64,000 nt of DNA from Flavobacterium sp. N2038 (GCF_025947185.1 NZ_CP110001.1:2418001-2482000); one strand, 5' to 3'. Positions 9,320 through 18,517 are shown, counted from the stretch's first letter. Program-made: numbers and translations. The notes: generated from the letters alone by a model not told the origin.

Positions 9320-11169
9320 AATTGGTGTTGTATTGTTTCGCCGCTAATCTCTGTAAACTCGTTCATCTCGTATTGCTTAATTACATAAAGCGGATTAGGA
9401 AGTTTACTTCCTTTTTTCGGTACGGCAAAACCAGTCTGTTCCGCATATCCGTTATTAAGCAGTTTTAAACTATTGATATAAAATCGTTTAAACTCCGGCT
9501 CAAAAAGATTGTACTTTTCAAATCGATCTATGAGATGTGGGTTACTCTGCTGATATTCTTCAATTGAACTTATTACGGTTTTCCAAAAGAGGTGTTCATC
9601 ATAATCCATATGAGTATGTAAAATATCCGACAGGTATCTAAAAAACGCATCAAAAACACCTATTAGAATAAACAATGGCGTATTTTCTTTATTTGATGAT
9701 TGTATAAGACCGTCTTTAAGTTCAGCCGGTAATTTTGCTTTGGCTTCTTCAGTTAAAACAATATCATCAACAAAATCTTTAATAATAATACGCTGCGGTA
9801 TTCCGTTTTTCATGACTAAAATGATATTCTCGCCATGAGGTGTTACACATAAAGAATGCTGATAATAAATATGCAGCAAAGGCTTTAAGTAGGCTTCCAG
9901 ATATTGTTCCAGCCAGCGTTGAGTGCTAAGTCCGGAAACGTTTATCAGTTCCTGAAGAAAAGGACGATCGTTATCATCGATGTATAATAAAGAGGCCATC
10001 GTCATGAGGTTTTCGTCTGGTTTACGGTATTTTTCGGCACTTTCTCTCCATAATGCACCTAACATTTCACGATAATGATACGGACTGTCGGTTATGGAAT
10101 TGTACTGTGGATGACGGTAAGAAACCGTAGCCACTTCGCCTAATAACACGACTTCTTTCTCCTGAAAATAAGGATCTTTATCGAGCATTTCTTTAACCCA
10201 TTTTGTTACCCTTGGCGCAATATCCATTTGTTTTGGAGATAAGCCTCGGATATTTCCTGTGCTCAAAATAGATATTGCCGTTTTTACATAATGTTTGGAA
10301 GGATAACTTAAATTAAAGAAAGTTCTAATGCTTTGCTGAGGCGAATATATATCGTCACTTTTGCCCAAAATAACTAAATACTGGTTTGCGAGATCCTGGT
10401 GAAATTGAAGCAAAATCTTATTGTTCAACTGCCAGGGATGCACGGGAATAAAAACGTAATCTTCAACAATAAGTTTCATATCACGAAGCTTTTCCTGAAA
10501 TTTGTTATATACTTCGGCGCCTAATTCTTCGGTATAAAAATCATTAAAATTGATCGTTTCCAAAGCGTTAAATGCAGCTCTTTTTTTATGAGCAGCCAGC
10601 CAGTACAAATCCGTATTCTTATTGGCTTCGGGGGCGTAATTGTGATAATCACTATTGTTGAAACCAACGCGTCCTTTGTTTGCAATTACCCACGGATGTC
10701 CTTCCATTTGATGTTCAATAGTCTGATAATCGGCTTGTGTAAGTTCAGAAGCAGTCAGCTTTTCTCTGGTGTACAAATGAGCATCAGCGTATAAAGTGTT
10801 GAGAAGTTCTTCGGTATATTTTGCCAATGTAAAAGAATCTATTCCAAAGGTTTTTTGTAATTCCATAAAAAAACAAATAACATCTTTGGCAGGCGAGGCT
10901 GTGCCGTTTTCCCATCTTTGGATACTTTCTTTTTCAATATGCCAATATTCTAAAAGTCTTGGATATGCCGAAAAAGTATAGTAAACCTCCGTAAGATCAG
11001 TTGTTAGTTTAAAATGGGTGATACCCTCTTTTTTACTTCCTGTAATGGCTGGTTTAGCAACATCTTCGTGCATTAATTCGGCTAAACTCTTGGCTAATAA
11101 ATTGATATTTACTTTTTCCCAAACCTGAGCGGTAAAAACTTCTATGTGTGGTATTGTTTCTATATTCAT
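9316..11169 (-). CDS. NRPS-independent siderophore synthetase (IucA/IucC family)
   Basis: NIS synthetases use ATP to join a carboxylate such as citrate or succinate to an amine or hydroxylamine. This 617-residue protein has family landmarks: GHPWVIANKGRVGF, FIPVHPWQLNNKIL, SIRTFFNLSYPSKHYVKTAIS, LYIDDNDRP and TPHGENIILV, with FhuF-like sequence near the end (IIKDFVDDIVL). The start was set at the ATG giving MNIETIPHIE, 13 bases after the monooxygenase stop; upstream in-frame codons run into that gene. It is one of two NIS enzymes in the operon, as in aerobactin- or schizokinen-like pathways where two successive couplings are needed. Subtype (A, B or C) cannot be assigned by eye. Confidence 0.93.
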   Translation of the reverse strand: MNIETIPHIEVFTAQVWEKVNINLLAKSLAELMHEDVAKPAITGSKKEGITHFKLTTDLTEVYYTFSAYPRLLEYWHIEKESIQRWENGTASPAKDVICFFMELQKTFGIDSFTLAKYTEELLNTLYADAHLYTREKLTASELTQADYQTIEHQMEGHPWVIANKGRVGFNNSDYHNYAPEANKNTDLYWLAAHKKRAAFNALETINFNDFYTEELGAEVYNKFQEKLRDMKLIVEDYVFIPVHPWQLNNKILLQFHQDLANQYLVILGKSDDIYSPQQSIRTFFNLSYPSKHYVKTAISILSTGNIRGLSPKQMDIAPRVTKWVKEMLDKDPYFQEKEVVLLGEVATVSYRHPQYNSITDSPYHYREMLGALWRESAEKYRKPDENLMTMASLLYIDDNDRPFLQELINVSGLSTQRWLEQYLEAYLKPLLHIYYQHSLCVTPHGENIILVMKNGIPQRIIIKDFVDDIVLTEEAKAKLPAELKDGLIQSSNKENTPLFILIGVFDAFFRYLSDILHTHMDYDEHLFWKTVISSIEEYQQSNPHLIDRFEKYNLFEPEFKRFYINSLKLLNNGYAEQTGFAVPKKGSKLPNPLYVIKQYEMNEFTEISGETIQHQL

Positions 11170-11182
11170 TTTAAGTTTGGTA

Positions 11183-12504
11183 TTAAATACTAATTTCTTC
11201 CGCTTTTTCTGCGACAATACCTGAAAGGTCAAAATCCTGAAAAGCAATCCTCTTTTCTAATTTATAGACTTCACGTTTTGCTACTTCATTAATGATATAG
11301 GAATTGCGATATGCGCCCATGCCCAAATCTGATGAAATGTAGCTATGTGTATGAATTTCTGCATTCTGCACAAAAATTTCGCTGCCGTTATGATCTATAC
11401 TGTAGTTTCTTTTTACATCATAACTGCCAGTTGAAGTTCTGCTGATGCGATGCTGTATGTCTTTAAGAAATTGAGGTTCCTGATAATGATATCCGGTGCC
11501 TAAAATTACATAGTCGGCGTGTTCTGTAAACTTTTTATGCTGTTCTACCTGCTCCAGATGCAATTCATAATTATTATGGATTCCTGGAGTTATATCATCC
11601 AATTGTATGTTTGGTCTGATCTTTACCCCAATATCATCGTTATCTACGCTCAGGGTATACAGATGATCGTAAATCTCGTTTAGCAAATCAAAATTTACTC
11701 CTTTGAATTGAGATTTCTGGCGATCCAGCATGACACTTCGAGTCGAAGACGGCATTTGATGGAAATAATCGATGTAATCCGGCGATGTATGCTCCAGAAC
11801 AAGTTTGGAATATTCCATAGCAAAAAAGCGATCCGGACGGGAATACCAATTCAGCTTTAGGTTTTTAGGTCTGTTTTGAAGCAGATCAAAGAACACTTCG
11901 GCCGCACTTTGCCCAGAACCAATTACAGTAACGGTATCCTGCTCTAATATTTCCTCTTTTCTGAATAAATAACTCGAGGTATGGGAAACATTTTTCATTT
12001 CTTTTAGTTCGACAAACTCAGGAAGTACAGGTACTGTACCCGTTCCTAATACTAATTTTTCGCAATAGTAAATTTTGGTTTGATCTTCCTCTTTGTGGAA
12101 TACGTGTAATTCATAAAGACCGTCTTTATACTGAATTTCTTTTACACTAGAGGAGAAGCGGCAGTTTTTGAGCTGCTTGATTACCCATTGACAATATAAA
12201 TTATACTCTTTGCGCAGTACAAAGAAATTTTCGCGGATAAAAAATTTATATAAGCGATCTGTCTTTTTAAGAAAATTTAAAAAACTAAATTTACTTGTAG
12301 GATCGGCCATTGAAACACAGTCGCATAAAAATGGAGTCTGCAAGGTAACATGGTCAATAAGCAAACCGGATGCCAATTGAATTGCTCTTTTTGATCAAAA
12401 AAAAGTGATGAAACGTCATCAACCGGTTCTAACAAAGCAGCTAAGCCTAAATTGAAAGGTCCAATTCCGATTCCTATTAGTGAATATACTTTACGATCTT
12501 CCAT
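11183..12504 (-). pseudogene. Lysine/ornithine N-monooxygenase (IucD type), frameshifted as given
   Basis: The 5' part (from the ATG at 12504) encodes SLIGIGIGPFNLGLAALL, an FAD-binding motif, and runs to QFNWHP. There the frame shifts: family members continue W-H-P-G-hydrophobic, and GLLIDHVTLQTPFL appears in the next frame. Adding one base near 12366-12369 would restore a protein of about 440 residues, the normal length. The downstream part keeps the NADPH motif VIGSGQSAAEVFFDLL and the C-terminal ILGTGYHYQ. The enzyme N-hydroxylates a diamine or lysine to make the hydroxamate precursor. Both flanking genes are intact and tightly spaced. The lesion may be a true mutation or a one-base sequence error; as written the enzyme would not be made. 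Confidence 0.88.
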
Positions 12505-12505
12505 A

Positions 12506-14962
12506 TTATTGGTTTATAAGATTAGGTTCTGCTTCAGCGTTTATTACAATGTCTTGGTTTTGAGGGAATTTAGCCCAGTACCATTCGCGATAGCAAAAAT
12601 TAAGATTTGAGGTTTTGTGCGGCATTTCGATTACCTTATCGATTTTAAAGCCATGAAAAGCTTTGTTCATCATCGAAGCTCTGGAATCGACAGCACCTTC
12701 GCCAACCATTTTACCCACTTCGGGTTGAGCAAATACATAATCGATCATGCATTGTGTAGAGGGTGAAACAAATTTCAGTTTAGGATCTGTTGGTGCAATA
12801 AATTGATGCGTTCCGTAATCAGTAGGCAGCACATCATAATAATCTCCCAGCACATCACGGGTAGGCCAGTATACTTCGATATTAAAAGTCGGTTCTCCGT
12901 TAGCCATTCCTATATAACTGTACAAACCATCTCCAGGAAGTAAGGTTCTGTAATAGGTTTCAAGTTCGCGCAGAGGCCAGTCCATTCTCCAGGCTGCTTT
13001 TGCGTGGTCACGATGAAACCATTCGTGCAGCATTTCTAAGTCATTATCTATATCAAGAGGGCGTAAACTTATAGTCACATCTTCCTTAGGGAAATAACGA
13101 TTGTAGACTAATTCTTTTCCTTTTGGATTTATTAATTGCTCTGAGAAAAAGCGTTTGTGTAAAACATTTGGGAAATTGATACGGGTAACGCCAGCAGGAT
13201 TGCCGCCGCAGTCAATATCATTAAGTGCCGTAAGCAAATTGCCTTTCACTTTCCAATATCTACTTTCTAGAATAAATGTAACCAGACCGCTTTCGTCTTC
13301 TTTTTGTAAAACCTCTAAAGCATCATATAAAATATTTAGGAGTTTTTTTTCATCTGCAAGTCTGTTAGCGCCAAAAGTATTTACAACGGCCAGTATATTT
13401 CCTACCCAGAAATAATGAAGCAGTAAATTGAATAAACGATCGTCCGGAATAAACATTTTTCCGTTTTCAGAGAAACCTGGTACGATATCATTTAGTTGAT
13501 CTTCAAAAGATTTTCGGAATAAAAAACTTTGATTATCACGAAAAAATAGTTTTTCGGGCATGAACGCTCCGTCCAATTGTACAAGTGTATTTTGTTGATG
13601 CCACTCGCAAACCATTCCCTGCTCGTTAAACATTTTTACTACACCGTTAAGTATAATATCAATGTATTTTCTGAACCAAATCTCACTGGTTTTTTCTATA
13701 GATAATCCGGTTTGTTCAGCAGCTTTTTGAATGATGTTCTCCATTCTGGAAGGATCTCCCAATAGGCTGTCCTGACATAAAGAAGCTAATAAAGAGACAT
13801 TATTTTCTTTTTCAGCTCCGGTACTTTTAAACGGATTGTAGCGCACACTGGTAGAAAAAGGGTCCAGTACATTTCCGTTATAGGATACAGATATAAAACC
13901 CGGATCACAAATCAATTCAATATCAGGATAGGTTTTCTTTACGTTGTCTCCCCAGGCAGTCTGCATTAATCGAGATACATCATATCCTCTGTAAAGTTCA
14001 TGATAATGATTAATACGTTCTGCGCCTGTAATTTTTACGTGAAGCGAAAATTTATACATATAATCGCTTTCGTTATTGTATACGGTTCTTACAGAAGAAG
14101 TTGCTGTAAATTCTTTTCCAAATTCACCTAAATCTATAAGCAGATTTTCTTTTACCAGTGTATCAAATACGGCTTGGTTTTTAAAATGAGCAGCTTCCCA
14201 CGGATGAATCGGAAGTACTTTCCACTGCGGATTTTTTTCCAGTAAATCCTGCAGTTTTTTATCTTCTTTACCTGCTTCTAATAGGGCTGCTTTTGCAAAA
14301 TCAGAAGGTAAAATATTGTCTACAGATTTTTCGGTAACCAAATCAGGATGCACTAAAAAATAATGCAGCTTAAAATATCCGCCAGTTTCGGGAGCATATT
14401 TTAAAACTTCGGCTTCCGTAAATCCTTCGCGTCCTTTGGTAAGAGGATGGAGTAAATGTCCAGCCGGAAATAATTGTTCCGCTTCAATAAAGGTCATTTC
14501 AGCTTTATTAAAATCCTGTCCGGAAGTTTTAAAATGCTCTAAAAACTGCGCTATTTTTTCGGTGCTCAGCTGCATTCTTTTTTTTACATTTTTAGAATCT
14601 GCCAGTGGATACTGCTGTCTTATATGAGTTGTAATTAGTTCTAGAAGACGATCTGCATCTATTTCTTTTATAGTTTCAGTAGTAAGGTCACGTTCCATTA
14701 CCGGAAAATCATATAAATGCCTGAAGGTTTCAGATCTGTAGCGTACTGGCGCATAGACTTCAACGTTATCAACAGGAAAATCCAATTTTAGATGAAGTTT
14801 ATGATTATACTTTGATATATAAGATTTCAGCACAGGATCGTATTTCGGAATCCCTTCATAAAAACTGCTGTTGCCTAATTCTCGCACGCAGCAATTAAGT
14901 AAAATAGTAAACGTAATATGGACTGCTTCCTGAGCAATCTCTTTAGGAGAAGATGTAGTCAT
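12506..14962 (-). CDS. Fusion of NIS synthetase (IucA/IucC) and GNAT hydroxylamine acyltransferase (IucB/AlcE-like)
   Basis: The first ~610 of 818 residues are an IucA/IucC domain: LFPAGHLLHPLTKGREGF, VLPIHPWEAAHFKN, SSVRTVYN, VCEWHQQNTLVQLDGA and LFFRDNQSFLFRKSF. The last ~190 residues match the siderophore-type GNAT acyltransferases (IucB/RhbD): ISLRPLDIDNDLEMLHEWF, AAWRMDWPL and MMNKAFHGFKIDKVIEMP. The fusion would acylate the N-hydroxylated amine and then couple it to a carboxylate. The gene overlaps the decarboxylase end by 20 bases and is one base from the monooxygenase start, so the block is translated as a unit. Similar activities are separate genes in aerobactin and rhizobactin loci. 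Confidence 0.92.
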   Translation of the reverse strand: MTTSSPKEIAQEAVHITFTILLNCCVRELGNSSFYEGIPKYDPVLKSYISKYNHKLHLKLDFPVDNVEVYAPVRYRSETFRHLYDFPVMERDLTTETIKEIDADRLLELITTHIRQQYPLADSKNVKKRMQLSTEKIAQFLEHFKTSGQDFNKAEMTFIEAEQLFPAGHLLHPLTKGREGFTEAEVLKYAPETGGYFKLHYFLVHPDLVTEKSVDNILPSDFAKAALLEAGKEDKKLQDLLEKNPQWKVLPIHPWEAAHFKNQAVFDTLVKENLLIDLGEFGKEFTATSSVRTVYNNESDYMYKFSLHVKITGAERINHYHELYRGYDVSRLMQTAWGDNVKKTYPDIELICDPGFISVSYNGNVLDPFSTSVRYNPFKSTGAEKENNVSLLASLCQDSLLGDPSRMENIIQKAAEQTGLSIEKTSEIWFRKYIDIILNGVVKMFNEQGMVCEWHQQNTLVQLDGAFMPEKLFFRDNQSFLFRKSFEDQLNDIVPGFSENGKMFIPDDRLFNLLLHYFWVGNILAVVNTFGANRLADEKKLLNILYDALEVLQKEDESGLVTFILESRYWKVKGNLLTALNDIDCGGNPAGVTRINFPNVLHKRFFSEQLINPKGKELVYNRYFPKEDVTISLRPLDIDNDLEMLHEWFHRDHAKAAWRMDWPLRELETYYRTLLPGDGLYSYIGMANGEPTFNIEVYWPTRDVLGDYYDVLPTDYGTHQFIAPTDPKLKFVSPSTQCMIDYVFAQPEVGKMVGEGAVDSRASMMNKAFHGFKIDKVIEMPHKTSNLNFCYREWYWAKFPQNQDIVINAEAEPNLINQ

Positions 14963-16460
14963 TTCCGTGTTTTTTTATAATTGAAAGGATATTATTAATG
15001 TGTGCTATAGTCGTTAATGGGTTCAAAATGGTGAACTTCAGATAAAAAATGCCATTTACTTTTGTACTTGCTACTAAGACTTCACCGTTAAAAAACATTT
15101 TCTTTTTGATATGTAAATTCATTTTACAGCAGTCACCCGGCCAGCCGGCTAGTTTATATCTAAAAACCAAAACACTTAAATCAGAATCTGTTAAAAGTTC
15201 AAAATCTTTGTCGTTGTCTATAATTTCAGCCGTTTGCTGTGTAGTTTCGATAATGGTCTCCGTATACTGTCCCAGTTTAGTTCTTCCCATGTGGCGCAGT
15301 GTACACCATAGTTTTAAAGCGTCAAAACGACGTGTACTTTGTACCAGTGACTTATTAATTTGAGCCGGAAGTTCATCATAATCCTGCTCCTTAGGATTTA
15401 GATAATCGGCGTGGTGTTTTATAATATGAAGATGCTGTTTGTTTCTCACCATAAAAGCACTGCTGCAGATAGGCTGAAAGAAAGATTTATGGTAATCAAT
15501 CGTAACAGAATCAGCTTGTTCGATACCGTTTAGAAGATGTTTGTATTTATCTGTCAGCAGTAATCCACAGCCATAAGCAGCGTCAACATGCATCCATAAT
15601 TTATGTTCTCTTGCCAGAACTGCTATTTCAGATAATGGATCAATATTACCGAAATCTGTTGTACCGGCTGTAGCCACAATAGCAATAGGAATGTTGCCTT
15701 TTTCCAGTTCTTCAGTAATGGCTAGCTTTAATTTTTTAGCATCCATTCTATAGCGGTTATCTGTAACAACCTGAACGATGGACTGCTCGCCAAGTCCTAA
15801 AATAGAAGCATTTTTTTGATTACTGAAATGAGATTTCTCAGAAACAAAAATTCGGAACTTACTGGCTTCCGGAGGACATCCATTTAATTTGATATTCCAA
15901 TTCAGGTATTTCAAAGCAAAATAATCCCTTGCCAAAAGCAGTCCCATTAGGTTACTCTGCGAACCGCCGCCTGTAAAAATACCATCACAATCGGCATTAT
16001 ATCCAATTTGTTCACCTGTCCAGGCAATCAATTTTCTTTCTATAAATGTTCCTCCGGCACTTTGATCATAGGTATCCTGCGACGAATTAATAGCGCTTAT
16101 CAGTACATCGGCTGCTAAGGCAGGAATCACTACAGGGCAGTTTAAATGGGCTATATATTCCGGTAAATGATAGGCAGTTGCATGGTTGACATAAATTTCA
16201 TCTATCTCATTCCAAAGGCTTTCATAATCTTGTAGTGGTACATCTAAGTTTACAGCTTCCACTTTATTTCGTATTTCCTCAGGTTTAATACCGCTGAATG
16301 GAATTTTGGTGTTTTCAAGAAAACCATTTACACGTTTTTGCACTAATGCTATGGCGTTGTTATATTCTGCGCCGGAATTTTCATGAAAAATATCCTGGTA
16401 AAATTGGTCTGCAGGATTTTTAACTAAGACATCCTGATCGTTGTCTAATAGGTTTTGCAT
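14943..16460 (-). CDS. PLP-dependent group II decarboxylase, probable (hydroxy)lysine decarboxylase
   Basis: This 505-residue enzyme shows the group II amino-acid decarboxylase pattern: FTGGGSQSNLMGLLLARD, ATAGTTDFGNIDPL, HVDAAYGCGLLL (Asp293 contacts the PLP nitrogen) and TIDYHKSFFQP with PLP-binding Lys325. Relatives in siderophore loci include the desferrioxamine lysine decarboxylase DesA and 2,4-diaminobutyrate decarboxylase RhbB. No diaminobutyrate aminotransferase is present, and a lysine-hydroxylase-like oxygenase gene lies close by. Lysine or 4-hydroxylysine is therefore the best substrate guess, giving cadaverine or 3-hydroxycadaverine. From memory, a Flavobacterium homologue next to a lysine hydroxylase was reported to decarboxylate hydroxylysine, which would fit. 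Confidence 0.9.
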   Translation of the reverse strand: MQNLLDNDQDVLVKNPADQFYQDIFHENSGAEYNNAIALVQKRVNGFLENTKIPFSGIKPEEIRNKVEAVNLDVPLQDYESLWNEIDEIYVNHATAYHLPEYIAHLNCPVVIPALAADVLISAINSSQDTYDQSAGGTFIERKLIAWTGEQIGYNADCDGIFTGGGSQSNLMGLLLARDYFALKYLNWNIKLNGCPPEASKFRIFVSEKSHFSNQKNASILGLGEQSIVQVVTDNRYRMDAKKLKLAITEELEKGNIPIAIVATAGTTDFGNIDPLSEIAVLAREHKLWMHVDAAYGCGLLLTDKYKHLLNGIEQADSVTIDYHKSFFQPICSSAFMVRNKQHLHIIKHHADYLNPKEQDYDELPAQINKSLVQSTRRFDALKLWCTLRHMGRTKLGQYTETIIETTQQTAEIIDNDKDFELLTDSDLSVLVFRYKLAGWPGDCCKMNLHIKKKMFFNGEVLVASTKVNGIFYLKFTILNPLTTIAHINNILSIIKKHGNDYIFS

Positions 16461-16482
16461 AATGATTAGTTTTAGAATTGGG

Positions 16483-17118
16483 TTATTTAAAATAGGTTAC
16501 TTTGTTAGAAACAGGAGTTCTTTTTTTTCTTGACGGTTCAATATCTTCGGGATAGTATCCAACATAAATTAAACCGAGAGATTTTTCATTTTCGGCCAGA
16601 TCAAATTGCTTTACATAATCAATTGCACCTGCCGATGTACTCCAGTAACTCCCAATATTATGGGCAGTGCAGGTGAGTGCTATGTTTTGAACAGCAGATG
16701 AAACGGCGGCAACTTCTTCCCATTCCGGAAGGTCTATTTTGTGATTACGAACCATGACAACGCCAATCACACAAGCTGAATTAAGAGGATATTCTTTAAG
16801 CAGATTGTACTTTTCGAGAGCAGTTTCGGCAGAAAATTTTTCATAATAGAAGTCTTTGTAATAGGCAGCCAAAAAGGATCCTAGTTTCTCTAAATAGCCA
16901 TCCTTTAAAACAATAAACCTCCATGGCTCGGTCATTTTGTGTGTAGGGGCATAAGTTGCGTTTGTTAAAATTTCATTTAATAATTCATCGGGTATATTTT
17001 GCTTTACAAACTCATCTGCGTAAACACTTCTTCTGGTTCGGATGATTTTTGAAATTTTATTTTGACCAGGTTGAAAATCTGACACCTTAAGTTTGCTGGG
17101 TTTGGTACTAATATTCAT
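16483..17118 (-). CDS. Nitroreductase family flavoprotein in siderophore operon
   Basis: The 211-residue protein has the nitroreductase fold sequence: IIRTRRSVYADEF (FMN phosphate contacts), ATYAPTHKMTEPWRFIVL, and AVQNIALTCTAHNIGSYWS in the second half. Such FMN enzymes reduce diverse electrophiles with NAD(P)H. It is the first gene of the long minus-strand siderophore operon, 22 bases before the decarboxylase. A role in reducing ferric siderophore for iron release, or a redox step in synthesis, is possible but only inferred. Residues 1-25 (through SDFQPGQNK) are an extra N-terminal stretch before the core. Confidence 0.85.
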   Translation of the reverse strand: MNISTKPSKLKVSDFQPGQNKISKIIRTRRSVYADEFVKQNIPDELLNEILTNATYAPTHKMTEPWRFIVLKDGYLEKLGSFLAAYYKDFYYEKFSAETALEKYNLLKEYPLNSACVIGVVMVRNHKIDLPEWEEVAAVSSAVQNIALTCTAHNIGSYWSTSAGAIDYVKQFDLAENEKSLGLIYVGYYPEDIEPSRKKRTPVSNKVTYFK

Positions 17119-17188
17119 ATTTTTTTAAAAAATTATTTAAGAAAATTCTTTTTATAAATTATAAAACAAATATATTTGTAAGTAAATC

Positions 17189-17205
17189 TTATTTAGAATA
17201 AATAA
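17189..17205. promoter_or_regulatory. Palindromic operator, candidate Fur-type box, in the divergent siderophore promoter
   Basis: This is an exact 17-base copy (TTATTTA-GAA-TAAATAA) of the palindrome before the TonB receptor gene. It sits 71-87 bases upstream of the nitroreductase ATG and about 180 bases upstream of the oxygenase ATG, so it could govern both directions. A TATATTTG box, matching the Bacteroidota -7 element on the minus strand, lies at 17167-17174 between the palindrome and the nitroreductase gene. Confidence 0.55.
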
Positions 17206-17386
17206 AAACAGTGCAAGCAAATGTAGAAATTAATCTTTATAAAAAAAATAAAACAAAAAAAATATATGAAATTCTGTACATTTTTAAAATGTATCTGAGT
17301 GATGTTTTATTTTTATACTGGTTGATTTCAACCGTTTGTGTTTTTTGTTTGTCCAAATTTTTATTAACAATTAAATAAACTTATAA

Positions 17387-18499
17387 ATGAAATCACACTC
17401 ATTAATTGAAGATGAAATACCAGTAAAAGAAAGTTACGTTTATTCAATTCCTACTGGCCCGCTGATAGTGGAGGTTACCCCACAGGAAAGAAATATTTTG
17501 TCTAATGTGGGCACTCTGCTGGAGAAGGCATTCCAGAGTTATGAAAATCCAGATTATATAGCGGCACTTCATCTTTATTCTTTCCAGCTTCTTCCGGAAC
17601 GAATAGCCAGAATCTTAAGCCGTTTTGGAACAGATTTCTCGGCAGACCAATATGGAGCCATTATTTTTAAAGGCCTTTTGGAAGTGGATCAGGATCATTT
17701 GGGGCCGACTCCCGCGAACTGGCAGAGTGCTGATTACTCAAAACTCAATAAATACGGCTTTATTTGTTCGCTGCTGCATGGCGCAGTTCCTTCTAAACCT
17801 GTTCAGTATTATGCACAACGAAAAGGCGGAGGAATTCTTCATGCTGTTATTCCGGATGAAAAAATGGCTGTTACACAGACAGGATCAGGATCAAAAACGA
17901 ATCTGTATGTTCATACTGAAGATGCGTTTCTTCTTCATCAGGCTGACTTTTTAAGCTTTCTTTATTTGCGAAATGAAGAGAGAGTTCCTTCAACACTTTA
18001 CTCGGTACGATCACATGGCGGGGTTAATGAAGTAATGGAAAAGCTTTTTAGGCCTATTTATCAATGTCCTAAGGACGCCAATTATGATGAAGAAATTAAT
18101 AATGGTCCGCTGGCTTCTGTTCTATACGGAAATAAAGAATTGCCTTTTATTAGATTCGATGCAGCCGAGCAGATATTTAATGAAAAGGCTGGGCAAACAC
18201 CCGAAGCTCTTTACAATTTGACTGAATTCTGGAACGAGGCAAAAGAGTTGATTAATAGTGATTATATACCGGATTCCGGAGATGTTGTATTTGTCAATAA
18301 TCACTTATGTGCCCATGGAAGAAGTGCTTTTACGGCAGGGCAGAGGGAGGAAAATGGTAAGATTGTGAAGTGCGAGAGACGACAGATGCTCAGAATGATG
18401 AGTAAAACCAGTTTAATTCATATAAGAGCGATGACGCAAACAGATGATCCCTATTTTGTTATGGAAGAACATTTAGGAAAAGTTTTTGATCAGGATTAA
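17387..18499 (+). CDS. Fe(II)/2-oxoglutarate oxygenase of clavaminate-synthase-like family, probable lysine hydroxylase (KDO type)
   Basis: This 370-residue protein has the facial-triad pattern of clavaminate-synthase-like oxygenases: YVHTEDAFLLHQADF (His176, Glu178) and VFVNNHLCAHGRSAF (distal His310), followed by CERRQMLRMM with an Arg that would bind 2-oxoglutarate. Enzymes of this group from Flavobacterium and Chitinophaga (KDO enzymes) hydroxylate free L-lysine, mostly at C4. The gene is divergent from the siderophore operon and shares its regulatory region, so hydroxylated lysine is the likely feed for the decarboxylase. Exact regiochemistry cannot be told from sequence. Other beta- or gamma-hydroxylases (arginine, asparagine) belong to the same family. 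Confidence 0.85.
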   Translation: MKSHSLIEDEIPVKESYVYSIPTGPLIVEVTPQERNILSNVGTLLEKAFQSYENPDYIAALHLYSFQLLPERIARILSRFGTDFSADQYGAIIFKGLLEVDQDHLGPTPANWQSADYSKLNKYGFICSLLHGAVPSKPVQYYAQRKGGGILHAVIPDEKMAVTQTGSGSKTNLYVHTEDAFLLHQADFLSFLYLRNEERVPSTLYSVRSHGGVNEVMEKLFRPIYQCPKDANYDEEINNGPLASVLYGNKELPFIRFDAAEQIFNEKAGQTPEALYNLTEFWNEAKELINSDYIPDSGDVVFVNNHLCAHGRSAFTAGQREENGKIVKCERRQMLRMMSKTSLIHIRAMTQTDDPYFVMEEHLGKVFDQD

Positions 18500-18517
18500 A
18501 CAGTGAGGCTGAAATAA

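Noticed and set aside
9316..11247. Longer NIS synthetase starting at 11247
   Set aside because: The added 26 residues are basic and non-homologous in appearance and overlap the monooxygenase end; the ATG at 11169 fits the family start.
12277..12504. Short independent protein of 75 residues
   Set aside because: Its first 46 residues are the FAD-binding start of the N-monooxygenase, and the rest is out-of-frame sequence after the frameshift.
17139..17386. Riboswitch in the divergent siderophore region
   Set aside because: No stable stem arrangement was seen; the DNA is AT-rich with one operator-like palindrome, which explains the pattern.
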